The translations under genes and the position numbers were made by a program. Under the pieces are notes generated by a model, which saw only the letters and a program-made list of their open reading frames with translations, did not search any database and was not told where the DNA came from. This document shows, piece after piece, positions 16,380-24,360 of a DNA stretch of 46,271 bases (within the stretch, counting starts at the first letter, position 1; every line of letters starts with the position of its first letter). This DNA is from Bacteroidales bacterium (lineage in GTDB: Bacteria > Bacteroidota > Bacteroidia > Bacteroidales > UBA932): NCBI GenBank assembly GCA_015060225.1, contig SUYX01000006.1:44284-90554 (forward strand), in the 5' to 3' direction.

Positions 16380-16548
16380 AAATAGTTAACTTTGCATTGT
16401 CTCACATAACTTACCAATAGATTAATAGAATAGCCCTACGGAACGAGAGGTTACTCCCGGCATTCCGTAGGGCTATTCTATTGTCAAGTTAAAAGTAAGT
16501 GAGACGACTGTTAACTATTTTACCGGGAGTTTTTCCCTCCCGTTCCTG
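16380..16548 (+). repeat. Long nested inverted-repeat element, possible structured RNA or MITE
   Basis: Outer arms AAATAGTTAAC (16380-16390) and GTTAACTATTT (16510-16520); middle arms GTCTCAC (16399) and GTGAGAC (16499); a perfect 20-bp inner stem AATAGAATAGCCCTACGGAA (16424-16443) with its complement at 16463-16482, loop 19 bases. The loop and stem top (16440-16460) are nearly complementary to the adjacent 16523-16546 hairpin. A TAACTTTG box (16387-16394) could start a plus-strand RNA at the GTCTCAC arm. It sits between the head operon and the methylase gene. It is either a noncoding RNA or a small inverted-repeat mobile element. Confidence 0.6.
16522..16547 (-). terminator. Hairpin past the end of the head operon
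   Basis: On minus, CGGGAG and CTCCCG arms around a GGAAAAA loop, beginning just after the stop of the 177-aa gene. There is no strong T run, so termination efficiency is uncertain. Confidence 0.45.
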
Positions 16549-16549
16549 T

Positions 16550-17083
16550 CTAAACCATATCTATTCCGGTTATATTGAACATAAGGGTCCAGCCATAACT
16601 GTTGCTCAGATCCCGGGCAAAGATTGGCGTTATATCGTTGGGGAATGATAGTCTCTGAACAAATGGATCAGAGCGGTCTTCCCTAAGTTCCTGTCTTATC
16701 TGGGTGATGATATCCAGCAGCTCTTCGGTGATGAGTATCTCCTCTGCTTGGTCGTATGTCCTGGATGAGAGAGGCTTGGCCACTGTTACGGCCAGTTGCA
16801 TTGCATCCTCCTTCACCTTCAGGGCATTCTCCCGGGTACTGATATTCCCGTAATCAATGAACAGGTATATTCCCTGCACCATACTTATCTGGCTCTTCAC
16901 CCTCTCATCATTAACTCCAAAGATGTAATCAGTAATCTGCGGGAACCTGTCTTTGCAGGCCCCAATTGCCTTGGCTTTCATCCGGGCATAATCTTCAGAG
17001 CCGTTTGCCTTGTTGAATATTTTCGCTACAGCATCCACTGAGGGGTATCTGCAGAAGTAATGGAATATGTCCTGTAGTATCAT
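16550..17083 (-). CDS. Phage head/neck-region protein of unknown function
   Basis: A 177-aa protein starting MILQDIFHYFCRYPSVDAVA. The C-terminal part (ITPIFARDLSNSYGWTLMFNITG) is beta-rich, in the style of head-completion or neck proteins. It overlaps the stop of the upstream gene by 4 bp (ATGA). It is the last gene of the portal-side operon before the accessory island. No motif identifies it. Confidence 0.65.
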   Translation of the reverse strand: MILQDIFHYFCRYPSVDAVAKIFNKANGSEDYARMKAKAIGACKDRFPQITDYIFGVNDERVKSQISMVQGIYLFIDYGNISTRENALKVKEDAMQLAVTVAKPLSSRTYDQAEEILITEELLDIITQIRQELREDRSDPFVQRLSFPNDITPIFARDLSNSYGWTLMFNITGIDMV

Positions 17084-18030
17084 AGTATAGTGTTTATTTG
17101 TTCAATGGTAAGGTTCAGTTCAGAGGCAATTTCTCCCTTTTTCTTCCCTATGGATTTGAGCTGCAGCACTGCATCTGCAGTCTGCTTGAGCAGCAGATCC
17201 AGGTATGAGAACAGCGGCATTGCACTCAGCTCATTAAGGGAGCCATATCCTTTGCCTGCTAATGTGTATAGAGGGGCATTGGGGCCTAGCGGGTTTTTAC
17301 CATCTTTTTTGGATGGTGAGTGGAAGAGTATATCATATTTTGGCAGGGCAGATATCCAGTTCACAATTGCCATATAGTTATACATTACCGCATACAGTTC
17401 CCCCTCTCCAACTTTTTTCAGAGAGATTCTTTCCATTTTCTCATTGTTGTATGGGGCTGGGCAATATAATATCCTTGCAAGGTCCTCCAGGAATGAGATA
17501 TCCCGGCTGCTATGGTACTGCTGCAGCATTGTGTTAGCATCTATGTATTGCTGGGCAGTGAGGGAGGTGTTTACCACCTGTCCTGTAACGGAGAATGTAT
17601 AACCTTTCAGGTTTGTTCCTGGTAGCAGTGGTACCAGTTGTTTGGCAAAGTGCAGATCCGGCTCTACATATCGGTCCATCCCGGCTGCTATCCTCAGGAA
17701 TGGATCCTCTGTATCTGCAGGGAGGTGTTTTCCCAGCCATTGTCTGATGTCTTGAGGAAAATTCTGGAACTTATCGTCAGGATACACAAACTTATACGGG
17801 AAGGTGATATGCTCGCTTATGCGGAACAGATTCTCACAATAAGTATCATTCTGTGGCTGCGGTTTTGGGTTCTCCTCAAGCAGGGCATAAATTACCAGAA
17901 GCTTGAATTCGGGGAAATCCACCTCTCCCATTTCCAATAGGCGGAGAGCCTTCCCCACATTGCAGAATTGGGATGGGGAGAGCTCTTCCCATTGGTTTGG
18001 AATATGGAACTTGTTATTGACAGTTATCAT
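17080..18030 (-). CDS. Phage protein of unknown function downstream of portal
   Basis: A 316-aa protein starting MITVNNKFHIPNQWEELSPS. Its C-terminus (KSIGKKKGEIASELNLTIEQINTIL) resembles a helix-turn-helix-like end. The first ~120 residues (PNQWEELSPSQFCNVGKALR) look like a tail or neck assembly chaperone type common in Bacteroidales phages, but I cannot name the family. Its start overlaps the preceding gene by 4 bp and its stop overlaps the next by 4 bp, so the three are tightly coupled. Confidence 0.65.
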   Translation of the reverse strand: MITVNNKFHIPNQWEELSPSQFCNVGKALRLLEMGEVDFPEFKLLVIYALLEENPKPQPQNDTYCENLFRISEHITFPYKFVYPDDKFQNFPQDIRQWLGKHLPADTEDPFLRIAAGMDRYVEPDLHFAKQLVPLLPGTNLKGYTFSVTGQVVNTSLTAQQYIDANTMLQQYHSSRDISFLEDLARILYCPAPYNNEKMERISLKKVGEGELYAVMYNYMAIVNWISALPKYDILFHSPSKKDGKNPLGPNAPLYTLAGKGYGSLNELSAMPLFSYLDLLLKQTADAVLQLKSIGKKKGEIASELNLTIEQINTIL

Positions 18031-18857
18031 AGGGTTGCGTAGAATGAATTTTTCTCTTCATTGAGGTTGGCTGCTATCTTAATGTTCAACCCTCTGACGA
18101 CACTTTTTACCTCTGCCTCCAGAGCTGAGTAATATTTTTCCACATCTGCCATTATTATGGACTTCATCTTCTCCCTCACCTGCATCAGACTGCTCTCCTT
18201 GGTGTACTCGTGAGCCACATCGTTACGGATGCTCTTTGGCAGTTCCGTTACATCAAAAAGCATCACTGCCTGGGCCATCGTATGGTAGGCAAGCACTCTT
18301 TTTGCCCGGTCAAGAACTTTTGCAGATGGCTCAGCAAGGCCCTTCATACGCGGATTTATCTCATCATCCATAACTTTGCGCATCAGGAACTGCACCTTGG
18401 AGAAGAAGTATTCAGATTTGTCTATCTGGAAATACTCATCAAACTCTGCTGCTGATTTTATGAGCAGACTTGAGCGCATCTTATATTTTGTAGAGTCTTT
18501 CCACTCGGTGAGTTCAGATTTATCCAGCCAGGTAAATATGGCATCCATTGCACACCAGTAAATAGAAATATACTCTTCTCTCATTGCCTCGTACTGGTAT
18601 TTGTAGAGGCTTTGGTTGGTGTTGTTTTTTGATGCTGCCCAGAAGATATGATACCTGTACATTGCGTAGTTGGCAATGGCTGATTTAACCAGTTCTGCCA
18701 CTCCCTCATTCTCCAGCAACTTCTCTATTATATCCACCCCAATGGATTTATTGAATTCAATTCGGGCTTGCATTATACTTGGTCCGAGAGCCTGAAGTGT
18801 CAGTGATCGTTCAAAGCCCTGTACATATTGCGATAGGTCATCTATATCTTTAAACAT
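18027..18857 (-). CDS. Phage protein, DUF6712-like helical protein
   Basis: A 276-aa largely helical protein, with segments such as LVKSAIANYAMYRYHIFWAAS, and YISIYWCAMDAIFTWLDKSE-type aromatic helices. It is similar in style to DUF6712 proteins encoded after portal genes in Bacteroidales phages; this match is from pattern memory only. It lies 3 bp after the portal stop and is probably a head or connector component. Confidence 0.6.
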   Translation of the reverse strand: MFKDIDDLSQYVQGFERSLTLQALGPSIMQARIEFNKSIGVDIIEKLLENEGVAELVKSAIANYAMYRYHIFWAASKNNTNQSLYKYQYEAMREEYISIYWCAMDAIFTWLDKSELTEWKDSTKYKMRSSLLIKSAAEFDEYFQIDKSEYFFSKVQFLMRKVMDDEINPRMKGLAEPSAKVLDRAKRVLAYHTMAQAVMLFDVTELPKSIRNDVAHEYTKESSLMQVREKMKSIIMADVEKYYSALEAEVKSVVRGLNIKIAANLNEEKNSFYATL

Positions 18858-18860
18858 AGT

Positions 18861-20348
18861 CTATTCTGTCTGATTCTGTAATCTATTCTCAGGTGTAACA
18901 TCCTGCTGTTTGGCTATTGTAGGGCGGTAGAACCCTATCCTCACGCCTGAGGCATATTTGGCTGGAAAATTGAGCTTTATTGCGTAGTTCAACGCTGAAC
19001 ACACCACACTCTCCGGGATTGTCAGGCCATTTAAGTAGATGAGGTAGTTGTAATATGCATCGGAGCCGGATTTGCTGATTACCCCCTCCTTGGAAACGTT
19101 GGAAATGGATGGATCCAAGCCTTTGGCGGCCAGCATCACATAATCTGCCCTCTCATCGTATGATTTGATAGCCTCAATGTACTCCTTGTATTTCTGTGGT
19201 ATCTCTTCAATCCGCCAGCGCTGTTCCTGACCATTCTCGTCGGTGAAGGAGGTGGTGGCATAGTATTTACCCTGGTTCTTGCCAGCTCCGGAGAGGAACT
19301 GCCCCAGTTTTTTGAGTTCCCTGGTTGTGAATTCTGCCAGCAGCCCTTCGTGGTAATCACATCCTACCTCCATCACATCATCCTCCCCAAAGGTTATTTT
19401 CTCCAGTTCCACACTGGAGCCTTCTGTCGCTTCACTCATCTTGCCGGCATTGCGTTCACAAATACCCTGCAGCATATCCTTCTTGCTTCGCATCCACGCC
19501 TCCGGTATAATGATATGGAGCCTTGCAGAGAGGGCATTGGCCAGATAGTCATTGATATATTTTGGGGTGAGGTTGGACCCCTGAATCCAGTCTTTCACAC
19601 CTCTGTAGAAGGTGTTGAATGAGTATATCTCCTCCCCGTGGGTGGGATTCTTTATATATGATATTGCAGATGGGTGTGCCAGAGGCTTGGTGTAGTTGAA
19701 TCGCGGATATACCTTGTATTCCCTGCTGCTGCCTGTACCGGACCAGTTCCCCACCAGAACTTTGTTGAACTCTACATCCTCAAAATCCGTACGGCCAGCA
19801 ATATTTTCTGTAGTGGCCAGACGGCAACGGGTAACAGAGACGTGCTCCAGCCCTGCCACAGGCAATGTTCTGGAGAACTGTGAGCCTCTGGTGAACCTCC
19901 ATTTGGAAAAACACCCTTCACAGTAGTAGAATGAGCGGATACATTTATTCAGGTATGTGGTGTAATCGTCCGCCAAACCTGTCTCCAGCCAATTTTCCAG
20001 CCAGGCTTTTATTTCAGGATCCTGAATATATTCCCTTGCCGGGAATCCGTTCTTGTCTGTACTCTCCTTGTACAATGCCGGTCCCCTGCCATACAGCATC
20101 CCAATCTGTTTTTCTATGAGTCCCGGCAACAGCCGGTTGGTGCTGATGAGATCTTTGGCTTCATTGGGTTCTGTGTTGTTTTCTCCATACGGATAAACAT
20201 AGAATCCATTCACATTGAGGGGTTGCAATGGCCTGGATTGGGATGTTGCAGCATAGTCTGCTGCCATCAGTTGCCCTGCAGGGGCATCTTCCCCCACCTG
20301 GTAAGTATATACATCACTTCCTGTCTTGATGTATCCACGTCTATTCAT
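18861..20348 (-). CDS. Probable portal protein
   Basis: A 495-aa protein (MNRRGYIKTGSDVYTYQVGE...). It has features of portals: an N-terminal segment mentioning a fixed backbone (RLLPGLIEKQIGMLYGRGP), a central alpha/beta region (YRGVKDWIQGSNLTPKYIND) and a long helical C-terminal stem (IEEIPQKYKEYIEAIKSYDERADYVML). Size fits the family and it follows the large terminase. Its start overlaps the 107-aa gene by 8 bp. In the virion it would form the 12-fold ring through which DNA is packaged. The call rests on size, helical stem and synteny. Confidence 0.7.
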   Translation of the reverse strand: MNRRGYIKTGSDVYTYQVGEDAPAGQLMAADYAATSQSRPLQPLNVNGFYVYPYGENNTEPNEAKDLISTNRLLPGLIEKQIGMLYGRGPALYKESTDKNGFPAREYIQDPEIKAWLENWLETGLADDYTTYLNKCIRSFYYCEGCFSKWRFTRGSQFSRTLPVAGLEHVSVTRCRLATTENIAGRTDFEDVEFNKVLVGNWSGTGSSREYKVYPRFNYTKPLAHPSAISYIKNPTHGEEIYSFNTFYRGVKDWIQGSNLTPKYINDYLANALSARLHIIIPEAWMRSKKDMLQGICERNAGKMSEATEGSSVELEKITFGEDDVMEVGCDYHEGLLAEFTTRELKKLGQFLSGAGKNQGKYYATTSFTDENGQEQRWRIEEIPQKYKEYIEAIKSYDERADYVMLAAKGLDPSISNVSKEGVISKSGSDAYYNYLIYLNGLTIPESVVCSALNYAIKLNFPAKYASGVRIGFYRPTIAKQQDVTPENRLQNQTE

Positions 20349-20664
20349 ACCATATTACTTTTTTCAGTTTGTTGTCCTGGTTCTGGAACCCTATATAGCG
20401 GATTAGTACCTTATAGCACATCTTGGGCTTTCCCTCTGCAGTATCAAACAAGAAGTAGTTCTTACTGTCCACACTCCACTTGTCTCTGGGCAGGGGCTTA
20501 CGGCATCTGCAGCCGTGGTAGGTGGTGAGTTTGTCAGACGCCACCCCTTTGCTCCTGGAGTAATGATAGAAGCTGATGGAGAAGGTACCGCCCTCTCTGG
20601 TTATGGCCTGTGCCATCTGTAATGCCTGATCTCCTTGCAGGGTTTTCTCAAGTTCCATATTCAA
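20341..20664 (-). CDS. Phage protein of unknown function between terminase and portal
   Basis: A 107-aa protein starting MNMELEKTLQGDQALQMAQA. It contains a Cys-rich patch (YHGCRCRKPLPRDKW) and a beta-rich tail (FLFDTAEGKPKMCYKVLIRY). The pattern of SFYHYSRSKG, then GCRCRKPLP, is seen in small proteins next to portal genes of Bacteroidales phages; the function is unknown. It overlaps the portal gene by 8 bp. A 207-bp gap without a convincing gene separates it from the terminase. Confidence 0.6.
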   Translation of the reverse strand: MNMELEKTLQGDQALQMAQAITREGGTFSISFYHYSRSKGVASDKLTTYHGCRCRKPLPRDKWSVDSKNYFLFDTAEGKPKMCYKVLIRYIGFQNQDNKLKKVIWYE

Positions 20665-20871
20665 AAATACCTCTGATGCTGCACGTTAAAAAGGACACCC
20701 CAATCATATTTCCCAACAATTTGAACCGTGTAAAAATATCTTCCGAACCAGCGGCCTCGGGGTCGGGGAGCATCCGAAAAAACACAAAAATACCCTCAAA
20801 AAGTATAATTTTCTGATGTTCAACAATATGACTATTTTCTTTTAACAAAACCACCCCCAAACATCCATTTT

Positions 20872-22560
20872 CTAGAATGAAACATTGGTCTGCAGACCGC
20901 CCGAAAATTGCTGAAAATCCTTTACGGGAAGCCATTTCTGATATTTTCCGTACACAAGATACATCAGCCCGGAAGGTATCTGTGGGGTGAGTGCAGCCTG
21001 CATATTCAGGGGCAATTTCTTCTCTGAAGACTTATCCAGTTCCACCGGCCCGTCTGCTCCTCTTACTTTTTTGCATGCAAACAGTGCATTCTTCAGGTCC
21101 GGGCATTCATTGGCATCAATGAGGATTCTTGGTGCCTGTCTTTCCTGATTGCTCAAGAGCCTGTTCCATAGCCTGTAATGCTCCCAGTGGTAGATTGTCT
21201 TTTGCCCAAGATTCATAAGCTGCACCTTAAAGCCATATTTCTCCAGCTCCGCCTTGAGTTCCCTGGCTGCCGTCTCATTGGCCAGACGTTCCTCTTTCTT
21301 GTTGCCGGCCCTGTCGTAATACAAGTCCACATTCCTGTTCACCTTTGTTGCGAAGAATTGGGCCGTTTTTCTAGCCAAATCTGCGATATCTTCAGGAGAG
21401 TAAACGTATTCCTCTTTCAGGATGCGAAGAGTGTTTTCAGCCCTCTTTTCCTGCGCCACAACCAATGATGCAAAACTGCCCGGATCATAGCCTATCAGCA
21501 GTTTGTCTTTTGGATCATAATGCTTGAGATAGCCGGCATCCAAGGTAAAGGAATCCTTCAGGTTGAGAGACAGGATTGATTTGTAGGTATAGGAATCTTC
21601 AAAGAAGTGTTTTTCTTCATCCAGCAGTGGAAAGAAACTGTTTTCCATAGATCTTTCCCGGATGGAGAATATGGAAGTTAGGAGTTCATCCATGGGGAGT
21701 GTTTCCATCTGTGTCTGGAAGAATTTCTGTCCAAGAACCTCTTTGTTCACCAGAGATGATACCCTTATGTAGAAAATGGCCATTGAACGCATCTGGTCCA
21801 GTATAGGCTGGAATTTTGCAAGGATACGTTTTGCCTGGGGCACGTTCTTCCCCTGCAGCAGGTTTAGTTTGGCTTTTTCCACGTGTAGTGACACAGAGAT
21901 AATATCTTCTATGAGCTGATGGTTCACCTTCTTTTCGTATTCGGTGAACCAGTCATCTTCCCGTAGTGACACCCTGGCTGTGTCAGATACGCCTGTAATG
22001 CCACCATAATATGGGCTTCTGGTGGTCTGCTCTGCCCCTTGTGATAGCCTTCCCACGCGGAATGCCGGGAAGAGGCGTGTGCGGAGTTTATCTCCACTGT
22101 TGTGCTTCATCTCCTCAATGAAGCCATGCACTATATTGGACCCGGCAATACTCTCTGCCTGATCTGATGCCACCAACCTTATGTTATGGCCATTGGCAAA
22201 GGTAATGGTATGTTCCGGATGGGGTAACGGGTACCGGGGTTGCTGGAAATGCCTGGGAAGATCCTTTTCTCCTATCACAAAATCCACACCTTCCCTCAAT
22301 AGCACGCCTCCAGCAGGTGATTTACTGGTGGAGTAGTAAGCGATAAGATTTGGAATGATATTGGAGAAGAGTGCCATATATGTTTTGTGTGCAAAGGCAG
22401 ATGTTTCCCTTGGCATACTTACAGCCACTCTTATAGAGCGAGGTCCAATTATACCTTCTGTTTTTCCGGTACCGCGCCCGGCCTCCACATACAGTTTGTT
22501 GGGGTCTATAATGGATGCCAACAGCTGCATCCTGTTCATATACAAATCCTGAAAATCCAT
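20872..22560 (-). CDS. terL: Terminase large subunit
   Basis: A 562-aa DNA-packaging motor. Walker A GRGTGKT is at residues 28-34, a Walker B-like strand with catalytic Glu pair (IVHGFIEEM) at about 143-151, and the C-terminal RNase H-fold nuclease starts with LLIGYDPGS near 355 and continues with DLYYDRAG near 410. Motif order and length fit TerL. It cuts concatemers and pumps DNA through the portal. Unusually, it is encoded after the capsid genes rather than before them. It follows the 209-aa gene by 4 bp. Confidence 0.92.
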   Translation of the reverse strand: MDFQDLYMNRMQLLASIIDPNKLYVEAGRGTGKTEGIIGPRSIRVAVSMPRETSAFAHKTYMALFSNIIPNLIAYYSTSKSPAGGVLLREGVDFVIGEKDLPRHFQQPRYPLPHPEHTITFANGHNIRLVASDQAESIAGSNIVHGFIEEMKHNSGDKLRTRLFPAFRVGRLSQGAEQTTRSPYYGGITGVSDTARVSLREDDWFTEYEKKVNHQLIEDIISVSLHVEKAKLNLLQGKNVPQAKRILAKFQPILDQMRSMAIFYIRVSSLVNKEVLGQKFFQTQMETLPMDELLTSIFSIRERSMENSFFPLLDEEKHFFEDSYTYKSILSLNLKDSFTLDAGYLKHYDPKDKLLIGYDPGSFASLVVAQEKRAENTLRILKEEYVYSPEDIADLARKTAQFFATKVNRNVDLYYDRAGNKKEERLANETAARELKAELEKYGFKVQLMNLGQKTIYHWEHYRLWNRLLSNQERQAPRILIDANECPDLKNALFACKKVRGADGPVELDKSSEKKLPLNMQAALTPQIPSGLMYLVYGKYQKWLPVKDFQQFSGGLQTNVSF

Positions 22561-22564
22561 ACCT

Positions 22565-23194
22565 CTAATCCGTTGCTAGTTCTTCAAATGCGGCATCTTC
22601 CACTTCTGCCTCCTCAAATAGTCTCTCTTTTTCCTTGTCAGTGATAGGAAGTCCGTCAATAAGTTTCTTATAATAGCCGGATTCCGCTTTACGTGCAATA
22701 TCGTAGAGGTTCTGCTTTGCATAACCCAACTGCTCCGGTTTGATTCGGTCAGATATTATGAATGTTGGAGGTGCCCAATCCCCTGGCTTGATTCTATCTG
22801 TTGAACGTGTACGCAGTTCGTGAGCTTTGGAAAATGCTCTAATGGCTGCCTCCGGCTTATCCATGCCAAGGGATAGACGGGCCAATTTGTCAAACTGGTC
22901 TGCATAGTAGTTGTCCCAGGCATCAGAGGTAACCATGTTATCCATATAGAAGAAGTTCATTGCATCCTCATATATGCCTCTGGCTTGGGAGTATGTTAGG
23001 TCCGGGAACTGGCGGCATAGGGCTTTGATACATCTTGAGATGGCAGAACCGTTGTAATGCACTATGGCCGGCACTGCGTTAATCTTACGGATATAATCCT
23101 GTAGATTTTCCGGAATGGATGAAGACTGCCCCGACTGCAAGAACTCCTGCAGAAGTTTATGATCCAACAATTGTACCTCTTCAAGTCTTGTCAT
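22565..23194 (-). CDS. Phage protein of unknown function, terminase-linked
   Basis: A 209-aa helical protein (MTRLEEVQLLDHKLLQEFLQ...). Its N-terminal half resembles a DNA-binding helical bundle (AISRCIKALCRQFPDLTYSQ), and the C-terminus is acidic (EEAEVEDAAFEELATD). It overlaps the small terminase candidate by 4 bp and precedes the large subunit by 4 bp, so it is probably part of packaging, perhaps the second half of a split small subunit. No catalytic motif is visible. Confidence 0.6.
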   Translation of the reverse strand: MTRLEEVQLLDHKLLQEFLQSGQSSSIPENLQDYIRKINAVPAIVHYNGSAISRCIKALCRQFPDLTYSQARGIYEDAMNFFYMDNMVTSDAWDNYYADQFDKLARLSLGMDKPEAAIRAFSKAHELRTRSTDRIKPGDWAPPTFIISDRIKPEQLGYAKQNLYDIARKAESGYYKKLIDGLPITDKEKERLFEEAEVEDAAFEELATD

Positions 23195-23532
23195 AGCCCA
23201 AACAAATCCTCCTTCATCCTTGTTATATACTCCAGCCTTGCCCTCTTGAGTGCAACTTCCATGGCATCAGTATCCCCTGCTATCTGCAAAGTATGTATTG
23301 TTGTCTCCACATCCTGATGGGCCAGGGATTTGCCGTTTCTGAACTCTGCTCCCAGTTTTGTCTTGGGGTTGGTGATATCACGCAGGAACTGACGTCTCAT
23401 GTCTCCTCTCAGATTGGCCAGCTCCGCTATATATGTTGGAGAATGCCCGTTCATGGCCCCATATTTGGCCATATCCAGGAATTCATCCCCCCAATCATAC
23501 TTGCTTATAGGTTTATCGTCTGTCTCGCTCAT
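23191..23532 (-). CDS. Candidate terminase small subunit
   Basis: A 113-aa protein. The segment DMAKYGAMNGHSPTYIAELAN looks like a helix-turn-helix with a recognition helix, followed by charged helices (MEVALKRARLEYITRMKEDL). Size and position two genes before TerL fit a small subunit that recognises the packaging site. The homology is not certain; it overlaps the downstream gene by 4 bp and the upstream frame by 20 bp. Confidence 0.5.
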   Translation of the reverse strand: MSETDDKPISKYDWGDEFLDMAKYGAMNGHSPTYIAELANLRGDMRRQFLRDITNPKTKLGAEFRNGKSLAHQDVETTIHTLQIAGDTDAMEVALKRARLEYITRMKEDLFGL

Positions 23533-24010
23533 ACAGCCTATCTTTGAGTATTGATGTCATTATTTCCAGTTTATTCTGCCAGTGCTTCAGGTGAGTTTTG
23601 TTGTTCTGCAGATCCTTCTGCTTTTTTTTATTATTTATCCATGATTTATACCGGGCAATATTCTGTTTGACATTGGTAAGCCGGTTCATGAATTCATCCG
23701 GATTGCTCAACAACAGTTCTGTCATCTCCTTGTAAAAGTTATCAGCTTTCAGTATGGGATGTTCATTCAGGAACACTCCCTTGTTATTGAAGGAGGTGAG
23801 TTCCTCCCGGCACTGACGGTTCCGGATGGAGAGTTCCGCAAAGTCTGCCACCATCTGGGCTGTTGGTTCTGTATCCAGTTTCTTCTCCAGTTCCACCAGA
23901 CGCCTGAAAGTATTTATCCTGTCTGAATATATCAGTTCCGCTTTCTGAACATTGGTATCTGTAAGATCTTCCCAATTGATTTTTGGAAACTCCTCAGATT
24001 TGGATAATCT
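23513..24010 (-). CDS. Downstream frame of an A9-slippage gene (C-terminal part of a ~282-aa product)
   Basis: From the A9 run this frame is open for 165 codons: RLSKSEEFPKINWEDLTDTN and on, then a coiled coil (YSDRINTFRRLVELEKKL) and a Lys-rich tail. It has no ATG before the middle of the coiled coil; the first GTG (23896) lies inside that helix. A -1 shift at the A9 run joins it to the 142-aa frame, giving about 117 + 165 = 282 residues. Sizes close to 142 and 282 aa recall the lambda gpG/gpGT tail chaperone pair (140 and 279 aa), also made by a -1 shift. An indel in the assembly or the genome remains possible. Confidence 0.6.
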   Translation of the reverse strand, partial: RLSKSEEFPKINWEDLTDTNVQKAELIYSDRINTFRRLVELEKKLDTEPTAQMVADFAELSIRNRQCREELTSFNNKGVFLNEHPILKADNFYKEMTELLLSNPDEFMNRLTNVKQNIARYKSWINNKKKQKDLQNNKTHLKHWQNKLEIMTSILKDRLYERDRR

Positions 24011-24360
24011 TTTTTTTTATCAGGGTTAAACCTGGTTTCCACCTTTGCGTGATATAAAGCTTCGCCTTGGTGTTGTGATACCTGCCTGTTGGCAATTATC
24101 TCTTCAGGTGTAACATAGTCCAGTAGTACGAATATGATTTCAAATGAGAGACTTTCCCCATTGCTCATCACTACGGAACGGCTCATCAGGCTACTATGTG
24201 GCTGGTATCTGCGCAGTAGAGCTCTGTCCCGGTCAATATAATTATTATTTTGGAGCTGCTGTGCTGCTCTATGTTTCTCTCTGTATTCCATATATTTCCA
24301 AATTAGGGCAGAGGTTTCCCCCTGCCCACACAACCAACTTAAAAAATACATTATGATCAT
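23932..24360 (-). CDS. Upstream frame of the slippage gene, possible tail assembly chaperone
   Basis: A 142-aa protein (MIIMYFLSWLCGQGETSALI...) with a central acidic/helical region (SFEIIFVLLDYVTPEEIIAN). At codons 115-117 it meets AAAAAAAAA (24010-24018 on plus as T9) and then runs 25 further codons to a stop in frame 0. The downstream frame continues as a good coiled-coil protein. Its start overlaps the 322-aa gene by 4 bp. The gene after a tail-tube-like protein that makes a short and a frameshifted long form is normally the tail chaperone; the position away from the tape measure is unusual. Confidence 0.65.
   Translation of the reverse strand: MIIMYFLSWLCGQGETSALIWKYMEYREKHRAAQQLQNNNYIDRDRALLRRYQPHSSLMSRSVVMSNGESLSFEIIFVLLDYVTPEEIIANRQVSQHQGEALYHAKVETRFNPDKKKDYPNLRSFQKSIGKILQIPMFRKRN
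24009..24020 (-). promoter_or_regulatory. A9 slippery run, candidate -1 frameshift or transcriptional slippage site
   Basis: On minus, GAT followed by nine A and then GAT. In frame 0 it is read as AAA AAA AAA; a -1 slip or insertion of one A into the transcript moves ribosomes into the long open downstream frame. No clear pseudoknot was recognised downstream by eye. Confidence 0.6.

Noticed and set aside
20648-20935. A 95-aa minus frame overlapping the end of the terminase gene
   Set aside because: It begins inside the terminase frame and spans a non-coding-looking gap; no start signal or recognisable composition.
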